Below are positions 22,390 to 33,123 of a stretch of DNA of 64,000 nt, one piece after another (position 1 is the first letter of the stretch; every line of letters starts with the position of its first letter). The stretch spans positions 53,573,634 to 53,637,633 of the forward strand of contig JAVIAB010000073.1 of assembly GCA_032433765.1 (NCBI GenBank). Direction: 5' to 3'. The notes under the pieces were generated by a model. It did no database searches. It was not told the DNA's origin and worked only from the letters and a program-made list of their open reading frames with translations. This DNA is from Megaustenia siamemsis. Its lineage: Eukaryota > Mollusca > Gastropoda > Stylommatophora > Ariophantidae. The position numbers and the translations under genes are program-made.

Positions 22390-22666
22390 GTCGCTGTACA
22401 GTAAAAAAAAATGTAAAGTATCCCCGTCACGCCAAGTGGAATATGGTGTTAATGGCCATAAATTTTACAGACATTCGGCGCATGATTTTTAGGATTATGT
22501 GGTCGGTATTACGCCCGTGCCGCTTTACTTTCCCAGAAAAAATCCGGTAACCATTTAAGACAGGGTGAACCGGAAGCCGTCGGTTGGGATCGACCCTACT
22601 TCTTGTCCTTTGTAGTCCAGTTCACTAACCACTTGAGCTATCGCGGCTCCCGTCGCTGTACAGTAA
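22390..22666 (-). mobile_element. SINE S1 copy with perfect 15-bp target duplication
   Basis: The insert 22405-22651 (247 bp) lies between perfect repeats GTCGCTGTACAGTAA at 22390-22404 and 22652-22666. The poly-A side is at 22405 (reading the minus strand 5' to 3' ends there). The head holds the reverse complements of an A box ('ttgagctatcgcg') and a B box ('gggatcgaccc'). This copy fixes the true ends and length of the S1 family. Confidence 0.95.
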
Positions 22667-22894
22667 CTTGAAAAATATTGTTTAAATTACGTCACCGATT
22701 GATTAAATTTACGTCATGATAATCTGTGTCTGCATTCCCGTCTATATCATAACACAACATGCTGTATTCACGGTTTCATTACTGAAATAATATGGTGTTA
22801 AACAATGAAAACGGGGTTTTTTAGTTAAACCTGTCTTCCGTAATGGTGGTAAATATACTGAAGAAGCAATTCGACCAATTTGTGTTGAAATTTC

Positions 22895-23120
22895 CAAACT
22901 CACAAGTCCTAACTTCGCCTGACTATTATCTGTGGGGTGGCTGAAAGAAAAAGTTTATCTAAATAATCCGTAAACATTTAATGACATGAAGACAGAAATC
23001 GTTACCCAGATCCAACAAATATCACCGGTCATTACCAAGAAGATTTGTGAAAATATGAAGTGACGAGTCAACAAATGTCTTGAAGGCCGTGGTGGACACT
23101 TTGAACACATGCTGTAGACA
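22895..23120 (+). pseudogene. mariner/Tc1-like transposase C-terminal remnant
   Basis: Reading frames joined by indels give 'PDYYLWG' followed by 'WLKEKVYLNNP', 'MKTEIVTQIQQISPVITKKI' and 'CLEGRGGHFEHML' then a stop. The order matches the C-terminus of mariner-like transposases of the 'DYxLWGxLKxKVY ... GGHFEH' type. It is only the last third of a transposase, with internal stops. It differs from the DD83E element at 16339-18452. Confidence 0.7.
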
Positions 23121-23404
23121 CAACGTCATCGTGTGAACAGCCACTTTACCCAACACAAGCCAGCCAAGAGCAGTAGTGTCTAGATGTAGAATACACATTT
23201 ACGTTATAATTTTCTGTAATTTCACAAATATTGTCACTTCACAGTGATTTTATAAACACCCCGCAGAATTTATCATTGGCAAAGAAGAATATGGGCACTG
23301 TCAAAAGAGGGGTAAAGGGTAGTTAATTCCACACTTAAGACTATGGAGAGTACGTGATAGTGCTGATATTATTCTATGACAATTGATACGTTTTGATTCA
23401 TTCA
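23121..23404. other. unassigned spacer
   Basis: May include the 3' flank of the mariner remnant. No terminal repeat could be confirmed. Confidence 0.3.
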
Positions 23405-23455
23405 GTGTTGTCAATATCACAGGCCATATATTTTGTCTATATATTGTCAATGAGA
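23405..23455. repeat. 'ttttgtctatatattgtcaa' minisatellite, left part
   Basis: One and a half units of the repeat that continues at 27815-27930 (cacaggccatatattttgtc, tatatattgtcaat). The LINE LA and LE insertions now separate the two parts. Confidence 0.6.
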
Positions 23456-23834
23456 TAAACTGGATCAGGGGAGGTGTATTTTGATAAACATAAAATAATC
23501 TATTCTTGAGGTACTGAACACCAAAGAGGAGTAGGTATCATCTTGGATTCAGAAAGAGCAAGAACAGTGGAAGGCTTTTACCCAATGTCTGACAGAGTCC
23601 TTTTAGTGAAATTGAATGGAAAGCCAATAGACAAATCTTATACAAGTTTATGCACCAACAGCAGACAGTCTAGAGGAAACAATTGATACATTTTACAACG
23701 AGTTAAATGAGGCACTTCATAAATGCAAACCACATGAAAACACCATAGTTCTAGGGGATTTTAACGCAAAAGTAGGAAAGGAAAGCGATGAGGAAGTAGT
23801 TGGTCATTATGGCTTAGGCGAGAGGAATGAAAGA

Positions 23835-24938
23835 GGTGAGAAACTTATTTGGTTATTTGGTTTTTTGTTTATGGAAGGCCCCGGTATCAATACAAACGAA
23901 TTAAAATCCATAATTGCTCAGCCGCCCGTGCCAGTGGAATCATCCGAATTACTAACTCATCTCCCAAACAAAGAAAGGTAGCTGTATTCCCCATCATAGC
24001 AGTCTCAGCACACGCCAAAAGACATAAGGCGAAACCGCACAGAAAGTGGACACGGCCAACTGTTCCCTGTCATACGATATCAGCATTCATCTTAAACAAT
24101 TGGAATATCGGAACATGATCAAAACGAATGAAACACACAGCTCACGGTGTGCACAGAGCACTTAACTTAGTAGCTCCTGCAACAAGCTGGACTTGGAATA
24201 TGAGGGAACTGCAACAAGGAACACTTTTCAGACATAGCCTTCAATGGTTCCTGCCGCCTATCCACCATATTGCCCGGAAGTTCACGTCCTCCTGAAAATG
24301 ATGATCGTCATAGTATTTAAATTTATAGCGCTTGATAATGTTAGGACAGCGTGTTTGACTCAAACTGCGAACATACAAAACACAGTTCGTCGTCAGATTA
24401 TCCCCGTTGCACACCAAATAACAGATCACAGGATTAGCGCATGGTCAGTCTTGCGACACACCATGAGCCATAATGAAGACGTAGCACGCACAAAATGGCT
24501 GCGCCCATGGGTTCATGATTACTCTAGTGAATGCAGTCTACAACGAACGAAACATGGTGCAAACTCCCCAAAGAGATAAACTATGCTGACTTGACGGAAT
24601 CCACCACATTAATACGTTGGAAATTGTAAATAACTTGCGACAAACAACTCCATCAACGGTCATTGAACAGCACTCAGTGCGACGTAAAACGCAGATCAAC
24701 ACTAGACGGTGGAAGGTCGCATTCACAACACTTGATTTGTCAAAACGGAGTATTGCCGTGCGTGCAACGCCAATTCGTGGGCGTAGATATGATAAGTAGA
24801 ACATCATCAGAACTTCAATGCAGAAAATTGCAACGGAAAGCCGAAATTTATCAGATTCCAAAGCAATTTCTGCAGCGATCGAGAGAACGTGACTTAGTTC
24901 CGCCATCATGGAAACGGAAGTCCGGTGAGAAACTTATT
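23835..24938 (-). mobile_element. R3 long copy (1,074 bp), nested in LINE LA, 15-bp target duplication
   Basis: The insert 23850-24923 lies between perfect direct repeats GGTGAGAAACTTATT at 23835-23849 and 24924-24938. Removing one repeat and the insert restores the LA endonuclease frame. The left 355 bp equals the short R3 copies; the 'ggttatttggtt' tail at 23850 marks the 3' end. The right 720 bp is unique in this window and holds a 123-codon minus-strand frame (24909-24538) with no recognised domain. The 5' end has 'ttccatgatggcggaac', reminiscent of a YY1-type initiator, which is only suggestive. No RT or tRNA head is visible, so it looks like a non-autonomous retroelement or an unusually long SINE. 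Confidence 0.88.
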
Positions 24939-25729
24939 GACCGGGCAAGAACACACAACATGATGATAGGAAACACCTGGTTTAAGCAACATCCAAGACG
25001 TCTGTGGACATGGAAAAGCCCGGTGACAATGCACGTAATTAAATTGATTATATAATGATAAGCAATAGATTTATAAACAGTCTGGTGTGTGTGAAAACTA
25101 GACCAGGGGCAGATTGCAATAGTGATCATGTACCAGTTGTGGGAAAGCTTAGAGTAAAATTAAAAAACAACAGAACGAGCCTCAGTTAACATCAAGTTAA
25201 ATTTCGATTTACTAAAATCAGACAAGAAGCTGCAAGACAAATATAAAATCACAATTCAGAACCGGTACAATGCAATAGAGAAGATACAAAGCATTGATGA
25301 ACAGTGGGGAAATGCTAAAATAATCAATGCAACAAACTTCAAAAGTGTTCATACCACCAGTGAGTACAAATTCAAGAAAGAAATGTATGACACATGACAT
25401 TTTGCAGCTAATGGATACAAGAAGAAGAAATAAAGAAAATAAAGATGAGTATAAGAGATTAAACAAAATTGTAGTAAAATGCAATTAAGCAAAATAAGCA
25501 TGGCTAAAAGAGAGATGCGAAGAGATTGAAATGCAACAAAAAGGAGATGATAAAGCTATATACAAACAAATTGAGGAATTAACAGGAATAAAAACGCAAT
25601 CAAAAACTGGATGTCTAAGATCAAAGGAAGGAGAACTGTTGATTGATCAATAAAACATAAGGGAACGATGGACAGAATACATTAAAGATCTTTATAATGA
25701 TGAAAGAACGGAAGTAAATATTAAGGATA

Positions 25730-26755
25730 ATGGAGAAGGACCAGAAATACTCAGAGAAGAAGTGGAAGACGCCTTGCGCAATATGAAAGCAGTCAAAGCT
25801 CCTGGACCAGATAATATAACTAAAGAAGAGATTGAAGACATGGGTGATTTTGGAATAGAAATAATAACAAAAATATTGAATGATATCTACAACAGCGGAA
25901 ATATACCAGACGACATGCTCAAATCAATATTCATAGCCCTACCAAAGAGATCGGGTGCGATTGAAAGCGATGATCATCGCACAATAAGCCTTATGAGTCA
26001 TATGACTAAGATATTACTAAGAATCATCATGCGAAGAGTGCGAAACAAAATCAGTCCAGAAATTAACGATGAACAGTGTGGTTTTGTTAGAGATAAAGGA
26101 ACAAGCAATGCCATTTATATCATAATATCTTTAGAAGAAAGAGCCATAGAGGTGAAAACAGATCTATACCTATGTTTCATAGATTACACAAAAGCATTTG
26201 ACAAAGTAAAGCGCCAAGAAATAATCAAAATTTTAGAAAGCATAAACATAGACAGCAAAGATCTAAGAATAATAAAGAACATGTACTGGCAACAAACAGC
26301 GGCCATAAGAACTGGAAACCAATTCGGAATATTTCAACAAATAAAACAGAGTGTATTGGGAATGTTTTAACAAATAAGACAAGGTTGTGTGCTGTCACCA
26401 GATTTGTTTAATATTTGTAGTGAGATTATTTTAAGATCCATAAGGGGCTTGACTGGAATAACAATTGGAGGTCATAATGTTGGACATTATAGTGAAAGAA
26501 AGCAAAAATAAAGGACTCAGCCTTAATAGCAAAAAGACAGAGGTAATGGTAACCACAAAGAAAAAGACATCACCTCAGTGCAAAATAAAGACAAGTGGAA
26601 TAATATTAAAAGAGGTAAATGAATTTAAATATTTGGGAACTTTGTTAACCTCAGACGGAAGATGTACAAAAGAGGTGAAATGCAGAATGGCTCAGGCAAA
26701 AGCAGCTTTCCAAAAAAATGAAGAAGATACTATGCAATACATTTTTGACAATTGA
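25730..26755 (+). pseudogene. LA reverse transcriptase core, active site deleted
   Basis: Frame 25762-26370 begins with 'MEDALRNMKAVKAPGPDNIT' (the 'GPD' RT block), then 'DDHRTISLMSHMTKILLRII' and 'CGFVRDKGTSNAIYI', and motif A as 'LYLCFIDYTKAFDKVKRQEI'. The stretch 26345-26395 holds a local duplication of 'caacaaataa' before an 'IRQGCVLSPDLFNI' reading. The next frame (26465-26755) goes straight from 'GGHN' codons to 'LDIIVKESKNKGLSLNSKKT', so the YADD box that should lie between is missing. After that 'FKYLGTLLTSDGRCTKEVKC' is normal. With motif C deleted the protein could not polymerise. Confidence 0.85.
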
Positions 26756-27212
26756 AACAAGAAAAAGAGTTCTTAAATGTTATGTAGAGCCAGTCTTAAC
26801 ATATGGATGCGAATCATGGACAATAGGACAACAGACAAGAAAATCACTTTAGTCTGTAGAAATGTGGTTTTACAGAAGAATGTTGAGAGTACCATGGACA
26901 GCAAAGAAGAGTAATGAAGATGTTGTGAAAGAGGTCCAATCAAAAAGAAAGCTAATTTCCAATATTAGGAAGAAACAATCATAATTTTTTGGCCATGTAC
27001 TGAGAAGAGAACTGGAATATATTGTAACAACTGGAAAAATCGAGGGACGAAGAGATAGAGGGAAGCAAAGAGCAAAATAACATACAGCTTAAGAGAATGG
27101 CTTGGCAGAAGGTCAACAACAGAGATGATAAACAGCTGCCGAGATCGAAAGTTGTGGAGAGACATGATCACCTACGCCAGCAGGCCCGGTACTTGATGAT
27201 GATGATATTGTA

Positions 27213-27812
27213 AAATATCTTCTTTTTCTCTTCTTTTAACTTTTCACTGATACCTAAAAAGTGTCGTGGTTATATCATTTGTCGTTCTTGAGCTGCTCGA
27301 ACTGTCTGAATTAGTGTTTTTATTTGTTGTTACATGTCTCTATCACTGCATCTATCCATCTTCTTTTGGGTCTTCCTCTTGGTCTTTTCCCATGTATTCT
27401 TGAGAAGAACGCCCTTGATGGATATTGGTGAGGATTCTTTCTGACCAGGTGGCCAAACCATTTAAGTTGTTGTTGTTCTATATATTCTTGGCAGGGTTTT
27501 TTTCCTACTATTTTTCTTATGGTTTCATTTGGTATTCTATCTCTTTTTGTTTTGTTTGTTACTTTTCTCAAGCATCGCATCTCACATGTATTGATTTTTC
27601 TTAATTGTGATTTAGAAAGGGTCCATGTTTGACTTTCATAGCACAAAGTTGGTATGAAAATGCTATTAATCATTTATTGTTTAGCTGGCATAGAAATGTT
27701 TGGATGTCTTAGCAATGGTGACAGCTGGTATGTGACAGCATTTACGTTTTGTATTCTCATGTCAATTTCTGTCTAGTTTTCCATCTTCTTTGAACATTGT
27801 GCCCAAATTTTC
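27213..27812 (-). mobile_element. LINE LE, 3' part
   Basis: Minus-strand frame 27673-27320 (117 codons): 'MINSIFIPTLCYESQTWTLS', 'LRKINTCEMRCLRKVTNK', 'RDRIPNETIRKIV', 'LKWFGHLVRKNPHQYPSRAF' and 'GKRPRGRPKRRWIDAV'. This is the LINE tail after the RT core. Upstream (27810-27700) 'LGTMFKEDGKLD' extends it in another frame. It was inserted next to the LA 3' end. A 5'-shorter copy lies at 47720-48029. Confidence 0.85.
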
Positions 27813-27932
27813 AATATCACAGTTTATATATTTTGTCTATATATTGTCAATATCACAGGCCATATATTTTGTCTATTTATTATTAATATCACAGTTTATA
27901 TATTTTGTCTATATATTGTCAATATCACACAA
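27813..27932. repeat. 'ttttgtctatatattgtcaa' minisatellite, right part
   Basis: About three units of roughly 40 bp (tatattttgtctatatattg, tcaatatcacaggcca). It matches 23405-23455 on the far side of the LINE insertions. Confidence 0.75.
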
Positions 27933-27934
27933 GG

Positions 27935-28065
27935 CCGCCCAACCTTCCCACAAAACACGTGCCCATGTAAAGTAGGGTGAACCTACATGCCATTGAGCGG
28001 AATCGAACACGAGCTCCAGCATATACTAGTCCAGTTCACTAATCAGGGAGCTGCCAGCTAATGCC
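27935..28065 (-). mobile_element. SINE S1 remnant
   Basis: Decayed minus-strand S1 head and upper body: 'taaagtagggtgaacctaca', 'gcggaatcgaacacga' (reversed B box) and 'tagtccagttcacta', aligning with 12985-13080. Confidence 0.65.
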
Positions 28066-28078
28066 TATATATATATAT

Positions 28079-28080
<2 letters not shown>

Positions 28081-28109
<29 letters not shown>

Positions 28110-28578
28110 ACTACCATGCTTGATACCATAGGCTATCATGTCTCTCCACAACTTTCGATCTCGACAGTTATTTATCATTTCTGTTATTGACTTTCTGCCA
28201 AGCCATTCTCTTAAGCTGTCTGGTATCTTTTCTCTTTGCTTCCCGCTATATGTTTGTCCCTTCAATTTTCCCAGTTGTCACAGTATTTTCCAGTTCTTCC
28301 CTTCTTATTACAAGGACAAAAAATGATTATTGTTTCTTCCTAATATTAGCAATTAGCTCTTTTTTGTTTCGGCCACTTTCAGAACGTTTGTATTACTCTT
28401 CTTAGCTGTCCCTGGTATTCTCAAATTTCTTCTGTAAAACCACATCTCTACAGCCTCCGGTGATTTTCTTGTCTGGTGTCCCATGTCCCATTGTCCATGA
28501 TTCATATTCATATGTTAAGACTGGTTTTACATAACATTTAGGAACTCTTTTTTTCTTTTTATTGTCAAAAATGGATTA
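28081..28578 (-). mobile_element. LINE LA, 3' end
   Basis: A minus-strand LA copy starting with an expanded (ATC)n tail (28081-28109). It parallels 101-600 with more substitutions, and its plus-strand antisense frames are not genes. It ends near 28578 in an (AT)n run, where LA homology ('attgtcaaaaatggatt') stops. Confidence 0.8.
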
Positions 28579-28747
28579 TATATATATATATATAATATAT
28601 ACGACGTCTCTGTATCCCTGTAACAGATCTTTATAATTCTTTACATGGTGAAAGAATGCCCGTCTTTGGCAAATGAAATATAGGGCCTCCACGTTGCTTT
28701 TGTACAGGCACATCATTTCCTTTTTCTCCCAAATGTTTTTTCTCCTC
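28579..28747. other. unassigned spacer
   Basis: No gene recognised. Confidence 0.3.
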
Positions 28748-28842
28748 TTTACCCAAAAACCAGTTGTGTTGTGTTGTGTTGTGTTGTGTTGTGTTGTGTT
28801 GTGTTGTGTTGTGTTGTGTTATGTTATGTTATGTTATGTTAT
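28748..28842. repeat. (TGTGT)n to (TATGT)n pentanucleotide repeat
   Basis: About fourteen TGTGT-type units followed by five TATGT-type units, a single transition switch. This is the same pentamer style as the long array at 50690-51365. Confidence 0.95.
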
Positions 28843-29094
28843 GGTAGAATCCTCATCGCCGCGGGCACATTCATAGGTGTTTAGATTTTATCTTTGAGAT
28901 ACTAAGAAACTCCGAGGATAACCCTGGTCCACGTGCACTAACTCCCACTTGTTTTGTTTGCTCAACTGAGTTTTGACCCAATATTCTAATTATACTAAGA
29001 TCAACAAGTAATACCAACCAAAAGAATTATTCTTTGTTTCTTAAGAACAGTCTGTGCGCGGAAGTGCTGATTTTTCTAGTGCCAAGTCCTTGTG
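28843..29094. other. unassigned spacer
   Basis: No gene recognised. Confidence 0.3.
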
Positions 29095-30240
29095 TAGAAG
29101 AGCATGTGTTCAAATCCTTAGCAAAATTAACAGAACACAGAACCAAGCTGCCCGTATCATCACTGGGGCTATGAAGTCTACACCTATCAAGACTCTAGAA
29201 ACAGTAACAGGTTTACAGCCCAATCTCCAATGAACTAACTACTAGAGACCCAGTACTTTCCCAAACAATACCGAAACCCTTGGGCCCATCTGATATGTCT
29301 ACTCATAGGAAACACAAAATACCAGAACTTAAGGAAGATATAACAGGAATCATGAAAAAAGACACACAATCAGACACATAAAGAAAACACGTAGTAGAAA
29401 ACCACATAAACGATACCTGCCCACAGGGCTCTTGGTCCCACATATACACAGATGGCTCTGCTACGAATGCCATCAGAAATGTAGAGGGAGGTGTGTTCTT
29501 GACGCTGAATAATCAGGACGAGATCACCAAGTCAATAGCTACTGAAAAATTCTCAAACAACTTTAAAGCAGAAACTGAGGCCATCAAAGATGCTGCAACA
29601 CTGGCTACTCAACACAATAATAACATGCACAATAAATTGGTGATTCTGACTGATGCACTGTCAGTACTATCAGCTCTAAAAAGCCACAAGAACAATAAAC
29701 TAGATGACTTGAGAACAACTCTGGACCAACCATGCAATAACTTCCAGAGAGTAGTCATTCAGTGGATATCATTACAATGTAATATACACGGGAACGAACG
29801 CGCAGACAAGTTAGCTAAAGAGGGACGGAGATTACCACAAGAGAACCTTCCGCTCAATTATGGTGAAGCCAAATCCATCCACAAGGGTCAGTACCATGAA
29901 AAATGGAAACGAGAACACCCAAAGCATAACGAGAAGGTCGGATACCATCAACTATCAAGGAGGGATCAAGTCATCATACTTCGCCTATGCACTGGTCACA
30001 ATAGAATGATGAATCACATGTTCACCAAATTCAAAATAGGTACAACCAGCCTATGCCACTGTACACTGGACAATATGACTACAAAACATGTTCTACAGGA
30101 TTGCCCCCAGTACACAGACCTGAGAAGAGCAATGTGGTCCACACGCACTTCCCTGGAAGAGAAACTATATGGGGCAATCGAATCACTTAAACAGACAGCT
30201 GACTTCATGAGAGAGTCTGGAAGGTTGTCCTACTGTGATC
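29095..30240 (+). mobile_element. LINE LH, C-terminal region with RNase H
   Basis: A 5'-truncated LINE. 29125-29235 gives 'NQAARIITGAMKSTPIKTLE' and 'TVTGLQPNLQ', the segment that precedes RNase H in RNase H-bearing LINE clades. It is then broken by stops until the RNase H domain at about 29430. The copy ends at a (GA)n run. Confidence 0.8.
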
Positions 30241-30303
<63 letters not shown>

Positions 30304-30338
30304 GTGCTGTTAATTATTACTCTTTGTGTTTTCTGTAA
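29433..30338 (+). pseudogene. LINE RNase H domain plus CCHC-like tail
   Basis: An open stretch reads 'SWSHIYTDGSATNAIRNVEG' followed by 'GVFLTLNN', so the frame starts upstream of any ATG; the element is 5'-truncated and no true start exists. All four RNase H acidic positions are present: Asp in 'YTDGSA', Glu in 'FKAETEAIKDA', Asp in 'VILTDALSVLSAL' and Asp in 'NERADKLAKEG'. The domain removes RNA from the cDNA hybrid during retrotransposition. C-terminal to it, 'IILRLCTGHNRM' and 'LCHCTLDNMTTKHVLQDC' form a Cys-His cluster typical of these LINEs. The last codons read through (GA)n as Arg-Glu repeats. This is a fossil of one ORF2 end, although this domain's frame remains intact. Confidence 0.85.
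30241..30300. repeat. (GA)n microsatellite
   Basis: Pure GA run at the 3' side of LH. Confidence 0.95.
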
Positions 30339-30765
30339 AATCCTGGTTTGAACTGTTTGTTGTTCCCTGTTTCCTGTCAAATTTTGATGTCAACTGTTTC
30401 TTCTTTCATGTTTCCCGTCCAATCCTAGTTGAAAAGCTTATTATTTTCTGCGTTTTTCTTCTAATCCTGATTTTAGCTCTTTATTATGTTCTGCGTTTCC
30501 CGTCAAATCTTGGTTAGAACTATTTAATTATCGTTTGTTTCATGTTGTTGTCTGTGTTTTCTTGATTTATCGACAATTATTGAATTATTTTTGGGCCATC
30601 ATCGTAGCACTCCGAACATGTCCATAGATGCTCTGATCCTCTTCTCAGCAAGTCCCGCAGTGTCCAGCGACTGGCGCCTCCAGTTCTGTGTTGGTTGATA
30701 AGTCTTTTTACACGCCCACTAAGTTCCTCGTTTCTGGCTTCTCAACAATAATTATGCCCCTCTTT
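30301..30765. other. unassigned T-rich spacer
   Basis: Contains loosely repeated 'gttcc..tttcctgtcaaat' units of about 55-60 bp (30320-30560: 'taaaatcctggtttgaactg', 'caaattttgatgtcaactg', 'ccaatcctagttgaaaagc', 'ctaatcctgattttagctc', 'tcaaatcttggttagaact'). This is a decayed tandem repeat. Confidence 0.45.
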
Positions 30766-30985
30766 ATTTATGCCCTTGTATATTTATGTCCCTGTATATT
30801 TATGTCCCTGTATAGTTATACCTCTGTATATTTATGTCCCTGTATATCTATGCCCCTGTATATTTATGTACCTGTACATTTATGTCCCTGTATATTTATC
30901 CCCCTGTATATTTATGTCCCTTTACATTTATGTCCCAGTACATTTATGTCCCCTGTATATTTATGCCCCTGTATATTTATGTTAC
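30766..30985. repeat. 16-bp minisatellite (left part)
   Basis: Unit TATTTATGTCCCTGTA (16 bp), about 13 copies. It continues at 31235-31345, on the other side of an S4 SINE. Confidence 0.9.
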
Positions 30986-30989
30986 CAGG

Positions 30990-31232
30990 GCCTCATTATG
31001 AGGGAGGTAAAGAATAGTGACACTGTGACCTTCCAGGCATGTCGTAAGAGGCGACTAAGGAGATTGATCGATGGCTTGACAAGCTGTTATTGTAAAAAGT
31101 ATTGTTATGGAAACAAGCCATAGAATTTAGAGCAGTGATCTCTGCAATATGTGCCATTTTGGCACTCAAGGTTTCTGTTTTTGAGATTGTGGTTCTGCGC
31201 TATGTGCCGTCTTCGGCTCGAAAGGACAATAG
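30990..31232 (+). mobile_element. SINE S4 copy
   Basis: It matches 46780-46998 from 'aaagaatagtgacactgtga' through 'cgtaagaggcga', 'gatcgatggcttgacaagct' and 'gtttttgagattgtggttct' to the 3' end 'gtgccgtcttcggctcgaaa' with a (GATA)3 tail. It is inserted within the 16-bp array. The 5' end may start some 20 bp before 31010. Confidence 0.8.
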
Positions 31233-31234
31233 AT

Positions 31235-31350
31235 AGATAGATATGTATGTCCCTTTACATTTATGTTCCTGTACATTTATGTCTCTGTGTATTTATACCC
31301 CTGTGTATTTATACCCATGTATATTTATAACCCTGTATATATATATATAT
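31235..31350. repeat. 16-bp minisatellite (right part)
   Basis: Seven further units of the TATTTATGTCCCTGTA repeat, more divergent (ATACCCCTGTG, ATAACCCTG), ending in (AT)n. Confidence 0.85.
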
Positions 31351-31351
31351 A

Positions 31352-31798
<447 letters not shown>

Positions 31799-32104
31799 CT
31801 CTCTTCCTATCTTTGCACTTTCTCTTATACCTTTTCGGATATCAAGGTGAGATACAAACTTCTTGTTCTTGCCCATCCAGCAGCTTCAACCATTGCCAAT
31901 TGATGCAGTAACGTTTCTCGGATGCTGTCATTCCAGTTTACTCTGGGTCTATCGCCAGTTTTCTTCCATCTCCTCGTGTAATTTATGCTTTGTCGTCGTC
32001 GCCATGGACAGATTTGGTGAACATTTTTTTTTGTCTTGGCAGTAGCAGCTTAAGAGATATCTTAGACGTGCACACGTGACCTCCTGTTTTTCGCCGTTAC
32101 TTGA
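31799..32104. other. unassigned spacer
   Basis: Possibly the antisense of a LINE tail (31880-32010), not demonstrated. Confidence 0.3.
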
Positions 32105-32745
32105 GAGGGTTAGACATCGGATCTCACTACCCAGAGAGGGTTAGATATTGGATCTCACTACCCAGAGAAGGTTAGATATCAGATCGCACTACCCAGAAAG
32201 GGTGAGACATCGGATCTCACTACCCAGAGAGGGTTAGACATCGGATCTCACTACCCAGAGAGGGTTAGACATCGGATCTCACTACCCAGAGAGGGTTAGA
32301 CATCGGATCTCAGTACCCAGAAAGGGTTAGACATCGGATCTCACTACCCAGGGAGAGTTAGACATCGGATCTCACTACCCAGAGAGGGTTAGATATCGGA
32401 TCTTACTACCCAGAGAGGGTTAGATATTGGATCTCACTACCCAGAGAGGGTTAGATATCGGATCTTACTACCCCAGAGAGGGTTAGATATCGGATCTCAT
32501 CTACCCCAGAGAAGGGAGAGAGGGTTAGATATCGGATCTTACTACCCAGAGAGGGTTAGATATCGGATCTCACTACCCAGAAAGGGTTAAATATCGGATC
32601 TCACTACCCAGAGAGGGTTAGACATCGGATCTCACTACTTAGAGAAGGTTAGACATCGGATCTCACTACCCAGAGAAGGTTAGACGTCGGGTCTCACTAC
32701 CCAGAGAGGATTAGACATCGGATCTCAGTAACAGACTAACCTGTC
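32105..32745. repeat. 31-bp minisatellite array 2 (~20 units)
   Basis: Unit AGAGAGGGTTAGACATCGGA plus TCTCACTACCC, 31 bp. It is the same family as 4946-5684. One partial unit near 32505-32525 contains an extra 'agagaaggg' slip. Confidence 0.95.
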
Positions 32746-32799
32746 TAGGATGGCCAAGCAAGTAGGGACGGAAGAGGGACAACAACCCGGTACTCAAAA

Positions 32800-32935
32800 A
32801 TGTTGAAGTCGGATGTGTTGGGCCGAAAGACGCAAATATCACATTTATGCTGCAAACCACAACACAACGCAGATACGCCCACTTAACGTCCTTTTAAGGG
32901 CGGATGACGAAGAGGTGTACTCCTTCAGTCATCGG
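32800..32935. repeat. dispersed repeat N
   Basis: 'gaagtcggatgtg', '..cgaaagacgcaaatatc', 'ctg.aaaccacaacaca' and 'acgccc' recur at 53380-53530 in the same order. There are no coding features. Confidence 0.6.
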
Positions 32936-32984
32936 GCGAACGCAAGCAAGCAAGCAATTGCCCAGAGGGTGGTGGTGGTGGTGG

Positions 32985-33112
32985 GGGGGGGGGGGGTAAC
33001 GCTACGAAGAAACCACGGGTTAAATTTTGTAAACTTTCCACCCTCTGTGGTGGGATTTGAACTCAGTACAGTCATGTCCACAGGCCGACGACTACAGCTA
33101 TAAACATCTAAT
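32985..33112 (-). mobile_element. possible tRNA-derived SINE remnant
   Basis: The minus strand contains a B-box-like GAGTTCAAATCCC (33050-33065), preceded by 'gtagtcgtcggcctgtgga'. The downstream side is bounded by a G-rich run (32970-32997). No second copy was found, so this is a weak call. Confidence 0.4.
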
Positions 33113-33123
33113 AACAAACTTAA

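Larger units (their letters stand above)
23510..27207 (+). mobile_element. LINE LA, longest copy (endonuclease + RT), interrupted
   Basis: A non-LTR retrotransposon of about 2.6 kb once the nested R3 element (23850-24938) is removed. The endonuclease part reads 'HQRGVGIILDSERARTVEGF', 'NTIVLGDFNAKVGKESDEEV' and 'GLGERNERGEKL', then after the insertion 'IDRARTHNMMIGNTWFKQH' and 'GADCNSDHVPVVGKL' (the SDH active-site box). RT follows at 25730-26755 and the C-terminal tail at 26760-27120 in broken frames ('SWTIGQQTRKSL', 'WFYRRMLRVPWTAKKSNEDV'). It ends in 'ggtacttgatgatgatgata', the LA tail. The 5' limit is approximate. The element is inactive. Confidence 0.88.

Noticed and set aside
24538..24909. 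123-codon minus-strand ORF in R3 as a real protein
   Set aside because: No recognised domain, present in only one copy here, and the element has features of a non-coding retroelement. Kept only as something to test.
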